A DNA stretch of 64,000 nt from Thermobacillus sp. ZCTH02-B1 (GCF_002159085.1 NZ_LZRU01000017.1:17748-81747); one strand, 5' to 3'. Positions 54,242-62,558 are shown, counted from the first letter of the stretch. The notes: generated by a model from the sequence alone, not told the origin. Numbers and translations: made by a program.

Positions 54242-55240
54242 ATGCGGGCGGACCGGCTGCTGCAAATCATGTTGCTGCTCCAGGCAAACGGCAAAATGAC
54301 GACCCGCCAGCTCGCGGAAACGCTGGAGGTGTCCGATCGCACGATTCTGCGGGACATGGACGCCCTGAGCGCGGCCGGCATCCCGGTCGTCGCGGAGCGC
54401 GGCAAGTCCGGCGGCTGGAAGCTGATCGACCGGTTCCGCAGTTCGATCAGCGGCCTGACGCTGGACGAGCTGAAATCGCTGTTCATCCTGCCGTCCGATC
54501 AGGTGCTGGAGCAGCTCGGCATCCGTCCGGGCGGAGCCGGGATCAGGCGCAAGCTCGCGGCCGCCGTGCCGCAGGCGATGCGGAGCAGCGCGCGGCAGTA
54601 TCTGGAGAAGATTCATATCGACACCGGGACATGGAAGCCCGGGGGCGGCAGACAGCCGGAGACGCTCCAGACCGTGATGGCGGCGCTCTGGGAGGACCGC
54701 AGGCTCCGCATCCGGTATCGGAAGGCGGACGGCGAGACCACGGAACGAGAAGTCTGTCCGCTCGGGCTGGTCGCGAAGGGCAGCGCGTGGTATCTGGCCG
54801 CGATGCAAGCGGACGGCGAATGCCGCTCGTACCGCGTCTCCCGGATCGCCGGCGCCGAAATCCTGCCCGACACGTTCGAAAGGCCGGTGCATTTCGATCT
54901 CGCCGCCTGGTGGAAGGAGAGCAAGGAGCGGTTCGTCAACGCGCTGCCGAGGATCGAAGTGCGGGTGCTCGCCGACCCGTCGGTCGTCGGCCGCTTGACA
55001 TTCTCGGAGCGGTTCGTGGAAATCGGGGAGATCGAAGAGGCGGAAGAGGAAGGCGGGTGGCGGCCGGCGGTGCTTTTTTTCCAGACGGAGGAAGAGGCGG
55101 CGCGGTATGTGCTCGGCTTCGGCGGGAAGATGCGGATCGTGTCGCCGGAGTCGCTGATCCCGCTCGTCGTGGAAGAGGCGAAGGCGGCGATGGCGCAGTA
55201 CGAGGCGGAAAAGCGCAAGGGTCCCTCCCCGCCATCATGA
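54242..55240 (+). CDS. HTH/WYL-domain transcriptional regulator (YafY-like)
   Basis: A 332-residue regulator: DeoR-like N-terminal helix-turn-helix (KMTTRQLAETLEVSDRTILR, then DMDALSAAGIPV), and a WYL sensing domain (LRIRYRKADGETTEREVCPL, GSAWYLAAMQADGECRSYRV). Such proteins bind nucleotides or other small ligands. Start ATG 54242 has AAGGGGGGA upstream. Transcribed divergently from the SDR gene. Confidence 0.9.
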   Translation: MRADRLLQIMLLLQANGKMTTRQLAETLEVSDRTILRDMDALSAAGIPVVAERGKSGGWKLIDRFRSSISGLTLDELKSLFILPSDQVLEQLGIRPGGAGIRRKLAAAVPQAMRSSARQYLEKIHIDTGTWKPGGGRQPETLQTVMAALWEDRRLRIRYRKADGETTEREVCPLGLVAKGSAWYLAAMQADGECRSYRVSRIAGAEILPDTFERPVHFDLAAWWKESKERFVNALPRIEVRVLADPSVVGRLTFSERFVEIGEIEEAEEEGGWRPAVLFFQTEEEAARYVLGFGGKMRIVSPESLIPLVVEEAKAAMAQYEAEKRKGPSPPS

Positions 55241-55279
55241 GGAGCCGGTGGTGCGGACGCCCGATCATCATCCCCGCTC

Positions 55280-55354
55280 CGGATCTTTCTTCAACAGCAT
55301 CCGGTTGTTCCCGTCAAACACCACCGCGCCGCCGGTAATCCGATACAGCGTCAT
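55280..55354 (-). CDS. Very short ORF after rpiA, uncertain
   Basis: ATG 55354, 15 nt after the rpiA stop, opens 24 codons (MTLYRITGGAVVFDGNNRML, then LKKDPERG). The VVFDGNNRMLL wording resembles the first strand of a NUDIX-type or other small fold. Could be a remnant or a real tiny protein; no clear ribosome site. Confidence 0.25.
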
Positions 55355-55368
55355 GCCATCACCACGGG

Positions 55369-56052
55369 TCATGCTCTCTTCATCATCCGGACTTCCCCGT
55401 CTTCCGCGATCAGCACGTCGGTGACGAGGCCGATGAACAGGCCGTGCTCGACAACCCCCGGCATGTTGCCGATCGATCCGGCCAATCGCTCCGGATCGTC
55501 GATCCGGCCCAGGTGCAGGTCGACGATGTAATGGCCCCCGTCCGTGACGAACGGCGCCCCGTCCTTCTCCCGGAGTCTGGGCGCGCAGCCGGCCTGCTCA
55601 AGTTTCCGCAACGTATGTTTGTATCCGAAGGGGACCATCTCGACGGGCAGCGGAAAACGCCCCAGGCGCTCGACCCGCTTGGTGGAATCGACGATCACCA
55701 CCATTCTCCGGGAGATCGAAGCCACGATCTTCTCCCGCAGCAGCGCGCCCCCGCCGCCTTTGATGGCGTTGAAATGATCGTCAATCTCGTCCGCCCCGTC
55801 GACCGTCAGATCGACCTCCCCGACCTCGTTGACGTCCACGACGCGAATCCCCAGCGATTCCGCCAGTTCGGCGGTCCGTACGGATGTGGCAACGCCCGTG
55901 ATGCGCAAACCGCCCGCGACCCGCTCCGCCAGCTTCTTGATGAACCAATAGGCGGTGGATCCCGTCCCGAGTCCCACGATCATGCCGTCTTCAACCAACT
56001 CGGCCGCCTTTTCGCCAACCCGCCGCTTTTCCGCCGTCTGCTGCTCATGCAC
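55369..56052 (-). CDS. rpiA: Ribose-5-phosphate isomerase A
   Basis: A roughly 227-residue isomerase linking ribulose 5-phosphate and ribose 5-phosphate. Family motifs: VGLGTGSTAYWFIKKLAERV, TVDGADEIDDHFNAIKGGGG and ALLREKIVA. GTG 56052 follows GGGGGTG and matches the usual family N-terminus (HEQQTAEKRRVGEKAAEL); ATG 56067 is an alternative. With zwf, tkt and tal in the same window, most of the pentose phosphate pathway is here. It follows the Dph6-like gene by 38 bp. Confidence 0.94.
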   Translation of the reverse strand: MHEQQTAEKRRVGEKAAELVEDGMIVGLGTGSTAYWFIKKLAERVAGGLRITGVATSVRTAELAESLGIRVVDVNEVGEVDLTVDGADEIDDHFNAIKGGGGALLREKIVASISRRMVVIVDSTKRVERLGRFPLPVEMVPFGYKHTLRKLEQAGCAPRLREKDGAPFVTDGGHYIVDLHLGRIDDPERLAGSIGNMPGVVEHGLFIGLVTDVLIAEDGEVRMMKRA

Positions 56053-56090
56053 GTTTAACACCCCCATAAATCGATGTCTCTTTTCGCTCC

Positions 56091-56798
56091 TCAATCCCCG
56101 CCGTCAAGTTCAAGCGTCAAGAAGGCGTACTCCCCGTCCCGGACCACCTCGCGTCGGCGAACGGGGACGGGACGGGCGAAAATCGGACCGTCGAACACCA
56201 TCGTGTGGAACTCCCCGCTCTCCCCGCACGGGTCGATCCCGCGCGCGATCAGCTCGTCCACGAAGGCATGGGTGACCGGCCGGCCCAGATCCTCTTCCCG
56301 CATGCCCATGGACAGGTTGACAGTGACCACGAAGGCCCGGAAGCCGAGGTCGATGAACTCCCGGACCGTCCCGACATGATCCCGCTCCCAGAGCGGCATG
56401 CCGAGCAGAAGCCCGACGCGGCTCGCCACCTGTTCGTGCCAGCAGCCGTGTGCCGGCATGTCCAAGTCCCCCGTGACCAGCACTTCCGCGCCCATCCGCT
56501 TCGCCTGCTCCAGCAGGCGGATGAACACGTCCTCGTATTCCGCCCAGCTTGCGGGCGCCGCGAGGACGGGCAGGCCGATCGCCTCCGCCTGGGCGCGGAT
56601 GACGGCTTCGGAAATGCCGTGGGACCGGGAGCGCTTCCCTTCCTCCTCCATCACGACGATGAGCCCGACCGGCTCGCCGGATTTCATCGCGTGATGCAGC
56701 GCCAGGGCGCTGTCCTTCCCGCCGCTGAACGAGGCGACGAATGTGCGCCCGCGCGCGTTATGTTTCCAGTTCGGCTTCGCGGCCATATTCGCTTCCAT
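56091..56798 (-). CDS. Dph6-like ATP-binding protein (adenine nucleotide alpha-hydrolase fold)
   Basis: A 235-residue PP-loop enzyme: ATP-pyrophosphatase loop SFSGGKDSALALHHAM, and the family blocks GDLDMPAHGCWHEQVASRVG and GRPVTHAFVDELIARGIDPC-GE. Archaeal and eukaryotic relatives amidate diphthine; in bacteria without diphthamide the role is unknown. The start is placed at ATG 56798 (AAGGGGGG about 12 nt upstream) or ATG 56786. Its first 115 bp overlap the DUF817 gene in another frame. Confidence 0.85.
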   Translation of the reverse strand: MEANMAAKPNWKHNARGRTFVASFSGGKDSALALHHAMKSGEPVGLIVVMEEEGKRSRSHGISEAVIRAQAEAIGLPVLAAPASWAEYEDVFIRLLEQAKRMGAEVLVTGDLDMPAHGCWHEQVASRVGLLLGMPLWERDHVGTVREFIDLGFRAFVVTVNLSMGMREEDLGRPVTHAFVDELIARGIDPCGESGEFHTMVFDGPIFARPVPVRRREVVRDGEYAFLTLELDGGD

Positions 56799-57679
56799 AT
56801 CCGGCGCTTCCCCCCTTTCTTCCCCTGCGCGTATGCGGCCGGCATCCGTCCGCCGGCGGTCCGCTCCGTCCGGGACCGGCCTTCCTTCACGAGCTTCAGC
56901 GTCGCCACGATCAGGAAGCTGACGATCACGAGCAGGAACCAGGAGCTCATTTTCCCCGTGTGGACGAGCCGCCAGGTGCCGGCCTGATCGGGATATTCCC
57001 AGGCGCCGAAGAAGGTGGCAATGTTCTCCGTGACCCAGATGAAAAAGCCGATCAGCACGAACGATAAGGCGACCGGCATCCGGTACCGCGAACCGTTCAC
57101 CCCGAACAGCACCCATGACCGCCAGAAGACGATGAACACAAGACCGGTCAGCCACCAGCGGATGTCGATCCAATAGTGGTGGGTGAAAAAGTTCAGGTAA
57201 ATCGCGGCCGCGAGCGGCACGACCACGGGAAAGGGCGGCCAGCTCACCAATTCGAGCCGGAGCCTGTGCCACGCCTGGCACATGTAGCTCGCCACGCTCG
57301 CGTACATGAACCCGCTGTAGAGCGGCACGCCAAACACCTTGAAGAACCCCGGTTCCGGGTACGACCAGGAGCCCATGTTGACCTTGAAGATCTCGAGCGC
57401 GAGGCCGATCAGGTGGAACAGGCAGATGACCTTCAGCTCGTCCTTCGTCTCGAGGCCGGAGCGGACCATCCACCACTGCATGAGCAGGCAGATCACGAGC
57501 AGCCAGTCGTACCGCGGCATCAGCGGCAGCGGGATGTACCGGGTCAGCGCCAGCGAAGCGAAGATGACAACGGGAAATACGCACGACAGCGCCTGCTGCA
57601 CGCCGAAATGCACAAGCTGCACCGCCAGGCGCGCAAATGTACGGCGAACGGAGCCCCCGCGCACGATCGCGAGGCGCAT
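56684..57679 (-). CDS. DUF817 integral membrane protein
   Basis: A roughly 331-residue polytopic protein of the DUF817 family, recognised by VRSGLETKDELKVICLFHL, VPLYSGFMYASVASYMCQAW, YLNFFTHHYWIDIRWW and GFFIWVTENIATFFGAWEY. Function unknown. ATG 57679 has GGGGGGAA upstream. The family usually ends soon after LKLVK; here about 65 further basic, Arg/Ser-rich residues continue and overlap the Dph6-like gene by 115 bp. That tail looks like out-of-frame coding DNA and may reflect a lost stop or a frameshift near 56890. Confidence 0.85.
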   Translation of the reverse strand: MRLAIVRGGSVRRTFARLAVQLVHFGVQQALSCVFPVVIFASLALTRYIPLPLMPRYDWLLVICLLMQWWMVRSGLETKDELKVICLFHLIGLALEIFKVNMGSWSYPEPGFFKVFGVPLYSGFMYASVASYMCQAWHRLRLELVSWPPFPVVVPLAAAIYLNFFTHHYWIDIRWWLTGLVFIVFWRSWVLFGVNGSRYRMPVALSFVLIGFFIWVTENIATFFGAWEYPDQAGTWRLVHTGKMSSWFLLVIVSFLIVATLKLVKEGRSRTERTAGGRMPAAYAQGKKGGKRRIWKRIWPRSRTGNITRAGAHSSPRSAAGRTAPWRCITR

Positions 57680-57783
57680 GACGATTCCCCCCATGGCATG
57701 CCCGAATCCATCCGTCCGGCGCACGATGCTGTCACCCCCCTCAACTCCCCGCCCGTTCGACCGGCGCATGGCGGTCCCGCGCA

Positions 57784-58005
57784 TCATGACCTCCGCGCGT
57801 CGTCGCGCCGATATTCCAGAATGTCGCCGGGCTGGCAGTCGAGCGCCTCGCAGATCGCGTCCAGCGTGGACAGCCGGATCGCCTTCGCCTTGCCGTTCTT
57901 CAGGATCGACAGATTCGCCATCGTGATGCCGACCCGCTCGGACAGCTCGGTCACGCTCATTTTCCGCTTGGCCAGCATCACATCGAGGTTGACGATGATT
58001 GCCAC
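57784..58005 (-). CDS. Small Xre/YozG-type HTH regulator
   Basis: A 73-residue one-domain DNA-binding protein: VNLDVMLAKRKMSVTELSER, VGITMANLSILKNGKAKAI, and DAICEALDCQPGDILEY. The start is a GTG at 58005 (GAGGTG 6 nt upstream) rather than the GTG at 58014. It follows the DUF2975 gene directly; such pairs usually act together, the HTH protein repressing the operon. Confidence 0.9.
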   Translation of the reverse strand: MAIIVNLDVMLAKRKMSVTELSERVGITMANLSILKNGKAKAIRLSTLDAICEALDCQPGDILEYRRDDARRS

Positions 58006-58015
58006 GGGCCTCACC

Positions 58016-58504
58016 TCAAATTGTCAGTTCGTTCTCGGTCTTGATGTCGATGGCGTGCCGCAGCAGCTTCTGCAGGACGGCCGCGAAGACGGCGATCACC
58101 ACGCTCGCGAAGGGCCCGACGCAGCCGGCGATGACGACGCCCGGCGCATCGTCCGCCAGCGCGTACAGGTAGACGAGCGGAAGCACCAGCACGTGGCAGC
58201 CGAAGATGGCGACGGCGCAATACTTGATCTTCCGCAGCGCGATGACGGACGATTCCGAAAAGGCGGTGTTCCGGTCGATGTACTGCAACAGCCGGAACGC
58301 CTGGTACAGGGCGTAGTAGAACGGAACCGCGGATGCGTAGAAGTCCAGGCGGACGAGATATTCGATCAGAGGAAAGCCCGGCACCAGTTCCGCGGCGATC
58401 CCGCCCAGCACCGGCACCGCAAATATGCACAACGCCAATACGGGAACACCGAGCAGCACCACGACGATTTTCAGAAAAAGCGTCTCCAGTTTCACCGCAT
58501 GCAC
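58016..58504 (-). CDS. DUF2975 membrane protein
   Basis: A 162-residue protein with four membrane helices (FLKIVVVLLGVPVLALCIFA, YASAVPFYYALYQAF, KYCAVAIFGCHVLVLPLVYL, GCVGPFASVVIAVFAAVLQ) and the loop LLQYIDRNTAFSESSVIALR typical of DUF2975. It is co-transcribed with the HTH gene; the membrane protein may sequester or signal to it. Function unknown. Confidence 0.88.
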   Translation of the reverse strand: MHAVKLETLFLKIVVVLLGVPVLALCIFAVPVLGGIAAELVPGFPLIEYLVRLDFYASAVPFYYALYQAFRLLQYIDRNTAFSESSVIALRKIKYCAVAIFGCHVLVLPLVYLYALADDAPGVVIAGCVGPFASVVIAVFAAVLQKLLRHAIDIKTENELTI

Positions 58505-58528
58505 CTCTCCGATGTGGTGTCGGCCCCC

Positions 58529-58560
58529 AGTATAGCGCGGGATTTATCGTTTTACAATAA
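58529..58560 (-). promoter_or_regulatory. Promoter and operator of the DUF2975/HTH pair
   Basis: Minus-strand TTGTAA (58552-58557), 17 bp, TATACT (58529-58534). Overlapping the -35 is the dyad TTATCGT, 3 bp, ACAATAA (58544-58560), 6 of 7 paired: a plausible site for the HTH partner. Confidence 0.7.
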
Positions 58561-58669
58561 ATTTTTATTCTTTCGGATTAATTTTTTGTTGTGCTGCATA
58601 TATGAAGGTGCAACTCGCTGCAACCCGGAAGTCTCGCCACAGCCCGGCGACGCCAGGTCGCTCCGACAG

Positions 58670-58696
58670 AAAACCGCCTGCCAGCGCGGCAGGCGG
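58670..58696 (-). terminator. Intrinsic terminator of the GNAT gene
   Basis: Minus-strand stem CCGCCTGCC / GGCAGGCGG with a 5-nt loop followed by T4, just past the stop at 58710. Confidence 0.85.
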
Positions 58697-58709
58697 CGCA
58701 TGATCGCGT

Positions 58710-59216
58710 TCATATCAACCTCCTGTACCTCAACGACACGTAAGACTCCCCGTCCCGGTTGCCGTTGGCCGGTTGCTCGTGATGAAAGACGAACCCCCGG
58801 GCCTCGTAGAACGGGATGCCTTTCTGGTTCCCCTTGAACACGGATACCCATTGCTCGACGGCGCCGAGCTCCTTCTGCTGCCGCGTGATCGCGTCCAGCA
58901 GCAGGGTGCCGATGCCCTCGTTCCGCCGGTCGGGGTCCACGTAGAGCACGAACACTTCCCCCGTCCGCTCGCCGGTCATCCCGTCTCCGCCGGCGCCGAC
59001 GACCCGTCCGTTCTCGATGGCGACGAACCAGCCGCCCCATTCGCGGCCGGTCTCCATGATTTCCTTCAGCACCCGCTCCTCGTTGTACAATTCCGCGATG
59101 ATCCGCTCGATGTACTCCCGGCTGCACAGGTCCTCATACGCCGCCCGCCAGCCGTCTGCGCACACCCGGCAGATGCCCGCCGCATGCTCGGGCGCCGCCT
59201 GCACCACCTCGATCAT
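58710..59216 (-). CDS. GNAT-family N-acetyltransferase
   Basis: A 168-residue acetyltransferase: EVFVLYVDPDRRNEGIGTLL is the acetyl-CoA loop (R/Q-x-x-G-x-G/A form) with VFKGNQKGIPFYEARGFVFH as the C-terminal motif. Substrate unknown. Single gene with its own terminator. Confidence 0.88.
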   Translation of the reverse strand: MIEVVQAAPEHAAGICRVCADGWRAAYEDLCSREYIERIIAELYNEERVLKEIMETGREWGGWFVAIENGRVVGAGGDGMTGERTGEVFVLYVDPDRRNEGIGTLLLDAITRQQKELGAVEQWVSVFKGNQKGIPFYEARGFVFHHEQPANGNRDGESYVSLRYRRLI

Positions 59217-59372
59217 CCCGTCCTTCCCCCTATCCTTCCGCGCCCGGCATGATGCAGACGCCGTTCGGGTCGGTCAGCATGCATAGAAAGCGCTTGCAAC
59301 ACGGACTCGCAGACGAACGAAGGGCGCAAGTTCCGGTCCCCTCGCCGCCTGAACGAAACGGACCGCGGCCGG

Positions 59373-59702
59373 TTACGCGACCGGCGTGCCGTTCGGCACC
59401 GGCTCATCGGGCCTGAGCAGCACGACGTCGCTCTCCTCCGGAATGCCGCCGAGCACAAGCACCTCCGAGCTGAACCCCGCGATGCGCCGCGGCGGGAAGT
59501 TGACAACCGCGACCACCTGGCGGCCGACCAGCCGTTCCGGCGCATACCGTCGCGTGATCTGTGCGGAAGATTGCTTGATCCCGAGTTCGCCGAAATCGAT
59601 CTTCAGCTTGATCGCCGGCTTCCTCGCCTCCGGAAAAGGCTCCGCATGCACCACGGTGCCGATCCGGATGTCCAGTTTCTGAAAGTCTTCGATGGTCGCC
59701 AT
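59373..59702 (-). CDS. csaA: CsaA tRNA-binding-domain protein
   Basis: A 109-residue EMAP/tRNA-binding-domain protein of the CsaA type: [38 protein letters not shown] and [22 protein letters not shown]. In Bacillus CsaA has chaperone-like, secretion-related activity; the core is a dimeric OB fold. ATG 59702 has GGGAGG 9 nt upstream; the frame runs 29 codons further without reason. Confidence 0.93.
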   Translation of the reverse strand: MATIEDFQKLDIRIGTVVHAEPFPEARKPAIKLKIDFGELGIKQSSAQITRRYAPERLVGRQVVAVVNFPPRRIAGFSSEVLVLGGIPEESDVVLLRPDEPVPNGTPVA

Positions 59703-59914
59703 ATCCAAAACCTCCCTCATCGCCCTGATATTATCTTTCCACTTGGCCCGCTTCTTGTCCAGTGTGGCTGAACATCCGGCATCGCGCATTTCGCTATTGC
59801 GGCCGGCATGCGGCGCACCGCATTCGTTCGGCAGGCCAGGCCCGATGCAGGCTGCATCTTCTCATCGCGGCCATCGCCGATCGTCCCGGGAAATGTCGAC
59901 CGCAGCCCGCCCCA

Positions 59915-59927
59915 GTTATGCTATAGT
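59915..59927 (+). promoter_or_regulatory. Extended -10 promoter before the 31-residue ORF
   Basis: TATGCTATAGT contains TGC-TATAGT, an extended -10 (hexamer 59922-59927), 45 nt before the small ORF. Confidence 0.5.
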
Positions 59928-59971
59928 GGAATCAGGAAGTTCCGGTCCTGCCCGAAGCGGAGGTGGGTGCG

Positions 59972-60067
59972 ATGCGTTGGAGAACCTTCGCGCAATGCAG
60001 CCGGAAAAATGCGGTCTGGCTGTATGCGGGAGCGGCGGCCGCGGTGCTCCTCCTGCTTGCGAAGTAG
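59972..60067 (+). CDS. 31-residue single-helix membrane peptide
   Basis: ATG 59972 with GGAGGT 7 nt upstream (59959-59964), preceded by an extended -10 and followed by a GC hairpin. The peptide opens with a basic MRWRTFAQCSRKN and continues as one hydrophobic helix (AVWLYAGAAAAVLLLLAK). All the parts of a real gene are present, but it is below usual annotation limits. Topology suggests a small membrane regulator, toxin or sporulation peptide; none can be chosen. Confidence 0.5.
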   Translation: MRWRTFAQCSRKNAVWLYAGAAAAVLLLLAK

Positions 60068-60093
60068 GTCGGGCTCCGGCTTGCCCAACCAAA

Positions 60094-60133
60094 AACCGGA
60101 CGGCATCCGGTACCCTCCGGACGCCGTCCGGTT
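60094..60133. terminator. Hairpin after the 31-residue ORF
   Basis: Arms AACCGGACGGC (60094-60104) and GCCGTCCGGTT (60123-60133). The stem is strong in both directions; the T tract is better on the minus strand (T5) than on the plus. Confidence 0.6.
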
Positions 60134-60603
60134 TGCCTTTCTGTCTCCTGATTCGCCTGACGGCCTCGATGACGATCCCGCAGACCACCGCGGTGCCGAC
60201 GAAAGACGCAAGCAGCAGAACGGGAGACACCGATGCGCCGAAATCCACCTCGCGCTGCAGCAGTTGTCCGCCCATAGGCGCCCGCAGCACCGGGCCTCTC
60301 GTCCCGTATTCCCGCATTGCCTACAGCCCATGCGCCGGCCGCGACGATCACAGAAGCGCGGAAGAGATCAGCAGCACCGGATGACCGTCTTCCATAACTT
60401 CCATGCCGTAACCCCTCCCTGTCGCGGGTCCATTTTATCATGATATCCGTCCCTCTTGCGCCCCGCACGTTCCCTTCCCGGGCCGGCAGCAAAGAATGGC
60501 GGAATGGAAGCCGAACCGACCCCGGAATCCGCAAGGCATTCTTCACGGAAATACAGTAAAATGGTGCTGGATGCAAGTTTTCATGACAAGGAGAACGACT
60601 TAT
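60134..60603. other. Intergenic stretch, no firm gene
   Basis: A minus-strand open frame (60317 leftward) contains a hydrophobic run VLLLASFVGTAVVCGIVIEA but has no ribosome site and runs through the hairpin above. Otherwise nothing was seen; the promoter of the next gene should be near 60540-60600. Confidence 0.3.
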
Positions 60604-61134
60604 ATGCAGCAGCCTATCATCAGGAAATGCACGATCGATGACGCACCCGTCATCCGGGAAATCGGCCGCCGGACGTTCTTCGAGACTTTCCGCGGCACCA
60701 CTTCGTCCGAGAACATGGACGCCTATCTGGAGAAGGCCTTCAACCTTGAACAATTGGAAAGGGAATTGTCCAACCCGTCGTCCGAATTTTTTCTCCTCTA
60801 TGACGACCATGCAAGCCTCGAGCCGGCCGGATACCTGAAAATCAACACCGGCGGCGCCCAGACGGAAGACATGGGAGACGATGCGTTGGAAGTCGAACGG
60901 CTCTATGTGAAACGCGAATTCCAGAAACGCGGATTCGGCAAAATGCTGATGACCCACGCCCTGGACATCGCCCGGCGGCAGGGAAAGAAGAAAGTCTGGC
61001 TGGGCGTTTGGGAACACAACGACAACGCCCTCGCCTTCTACAAGCGGATGGGCTTCGTTCAGACGGGAAGCCATTCGTTCTTTGTCGGCGACGACGAACA
61101 GACGGACCTCATCATGACGAGGACGCTCGAATGA
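60604..61134 (+). CDS. GNAT N-acetyltransferase, PaiA-like
   Basis: A 176-residue acetyltransferase resembling PaiA (polyamine N-acetyltransferase): IREIGRRTFFETFRGTTSSE at the start, EVERLYVKREFQKRGFGKML for acetyl-CoA binding, and WLGVWEHNDNALAFYKRMGF. ATG 60604 has AAGGAGAA upstream; earlier in-frame Mets lack this. PaiA affects sporulation and degradative enzymes in Bacillus through polyamines; substrate here is inferred. Confidence 0.88.
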   Translation: MQQPIIRKCTIDDAPVIREIGRRTFFETFRGTTSSENMDAYLEKAFNLEQLERELSNPSSEFFLLYDDHASLEPAGYLKINTGGAQTEDMGDDALEVERLYVKREFQKRGFGKMLMTHALDIARRQGKKKVWLGVWEHNDNALAFYKRMGFVQTGSHSFFVGDDEQTDLIMTRTLE

Positions 61135-61185
61135 TGATTTCTCGTCGGGTCCTTTCGGCTGCCCGCGGCTGAACGGTGACGCATG

Positions 61186-61220
61186 CGGCCGTCGGCATCG
61201 CGGTGCCCGGCGGCCGTTTT
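61186..61220 (+). terminator. Intrinsic terminator of the PaiA-like gene
   Basis: CGGCCG...CGGCCG outer arms with an inner GGCA/TGCC pair and a following T4, 50 nt past the stop. Confidence 0.7.
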
Positions 61221-61231
61221 GCCTCGCCCGT

Positions 61232-62440
61232 TCAGCGGCTTTGATGCGGGAAAAACGCCGTCTTCCGCAACACCAGCCGCACTCCGCCGATTCTGTACAG
61301 GTACCGCGCATCAATGACCGTCTTGAGAATGGCGGCCGCAAGGCCCTTCACCTTGCACCGGCCGACGCTGCCGATCGCTTCACCCCTGCCCAGCGATGCG
61401 ACCGTGCCCCGATGGACGTAACGGAAAGGCGTCATCTCCCGTCCGCGCAGCAGCGCGATCGCGTTGCGGGCCGCGGCCTCGCCCTGCTGGATCGCAATCT
61501 GGGCGCTCGGCGGCCAGGGCCTGCCCTGATCGTTCATCACCATGGACGAATCGCCGATGACGAAAACGTCCCCGAACCCCGGCGCCTGCAAATACGCATT
61601 CACGGCCACCCGCCCGCGGGTCGTCCCGAACCCCGATGCCTCGAGCACGCGGTTGCCCCGGATGCCGCCAGCCCAGATGACGGTGCCCGCACGGATGAAC
61701 TCCCCTTCGCCGATCTCCACGCCTTCGCTTGTGCATTTTTTCACAGGAGTCCCCAACTGAAAAACAACGCCCTTCCGCTTCAGATGCTCCATCGCGTGCT
61801 CCACGAGGCCGGCGTCGAATCCCGGAAGTGCGGTCGGTGCGGCTTCCACGACATAGATGTTCACAAGAGCCGGATCGACGCCATGTTCCCGGCACAACTC
61901 CGGAATCCGGTTCACCAGCTCGCCCGCAAACTCGATCCCGGTCAAGCCCGCTCCGCCGACGACGAATGTGAGCAGCTCCGTGCGGCTCTCGTCCGACCGG
62001 AATTCCGCAAACCGGCGCTCGATGTGCTCCCGGATGATGCGAGCGCTGTTCAGGCTTCGGATGAAGAAGGCGTGCTCTGCAAGGCCCGGAATGCCGAAGG
62101 TCTCCGGCTCCCCGCCCAGCGCCACGATCAGCACGTCGTACGGGATGTCGCCCTCGTCGGTCTCCACGGTTCTCGCGGCGGTGTCGATGCGCCGGATATC
62201 GCGTTTCCGGAACGACACCTTGCGCGGATCGATGATGTCCCGGATGTCGACCTTCGGCCTGTCCGCGCTGTCGGTTCCGGCCGCCGGCTTGTGGAGCCAG
62301 GTAGTGAAATAGTGGTAGTCGTGCTTGTTGACGAGGATAATCTCCGCCTCGCCGCGCCCCAACCGTTTCTGCAGCGCGAGGACCGCCGAAATACCGGCAT
62401 AACCGCCGCCCAGGACCACGATTTTCTTCGTCCCGGCCAT
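61232..62440 (-). CDS. ndh: Type II NADH dehydrogenase (NDH-2)
   Basis: A 402-residue membrane-associated flavoenzyme passing electrons from NADH to menaquinone without pumping protons. FAD site KIVVLGGGYAGISAVLALQK at the N-terminus, NADH site TFVVGGAGLTGIEFAGEL near residue 155, and VFVIGDSSMVM. C-terminal basic/amphipathic helix AAILKTVIDARYLYRIGGVR can attach it to the membrane. ATG 62440 has GGAGGGA upstream. A perfect Rex-type box lies in the leader, fitting NADH-responsive repression. Confidence 0.93.
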   Translation of the reverse strand: MAGTKKIVVLGGGYAGISAVLALQKRLGRGEAEIILVNKHDYHYFTTWLHKPAAGTDSADRPKVDIRDIIDPRKVSFRKRDIRRIDTAARTVETDEGDIPYDVLIVALGGEPETFGIPGLAEHAFFIRSLNSARIIREHIERRFAEFRSDESRTELLTFVVGGAGLTGIEFAGELVNRIPELCREHGVDPALVNIYVVEAAPTALPGFDAGLVEHAMEHLKRKGVVFQLGTPVKKCTSEGVEIGEGEFIRAGTVIWAGGIRGNRVLEASGFGTTRGRVAVNAYLQAPGFGDVFVIGDSSMVMNDQGRPWPPSAQIAIQQGEAAARNAIALLRGREMTPFRYVHRGTVASLGRGEAIGSVGRCKVKGLAAAILKTVIDARYLYRIGGVRLVLRKTAFFPHQSR

Positions 62441-62463
62441 TTCGGATCCCTCCGTTTCATCGT

Positions 62464-62481
62464 TTGTGAATTCTTTCACAA
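62464..62481. promoter_or_regulatory. Rex-type operator before ndh
   Basis: TTGTGAATTCTTTCACAA: TTGTGAA, 4 bp, TTCACAA, perfectly symmetric, matching the Rex (NADH/NAD+ sensor) box. It lies between the promoter and the ndh start. Rex control of ndh is established in Bacillus subtilis. Confidence 0.85.
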
Positions 62482-62524
62482 TCCACTCGATACAAAAATA
62501 ACCGCTTCGTGGATCTTGCTCCAT

Positions 62525-62553
62525 ACTATAGCATCTTGTGACGGATTTGTGAA
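62525..62553 (-). promoter_or_regulatory. Promoter of ndh
   Basis: Minus-strand TTCACA (62548-62553), 17 bp, TATAGT (62525-62530). The -35 hexamer itself contains a Rex half-site (TTCACA), and another TTGTGA is at 62536-62541. Confidence 0.75.
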
Positions 62554-62558
62554 TACCC

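Noticed and set aside
59916..60317. Minus-strand frame with a hydrophobic run at 60134-60250
   Set aside because: No ribosome site and it reads through a strong hairpin; kept only as a note in the intergenic entry.
59932..61341. 469-codon minus-strand frame spanning several genes
   Set aside because: Runs antisense through the PaiA-like gene and into ndh; no ribosome site or motif.
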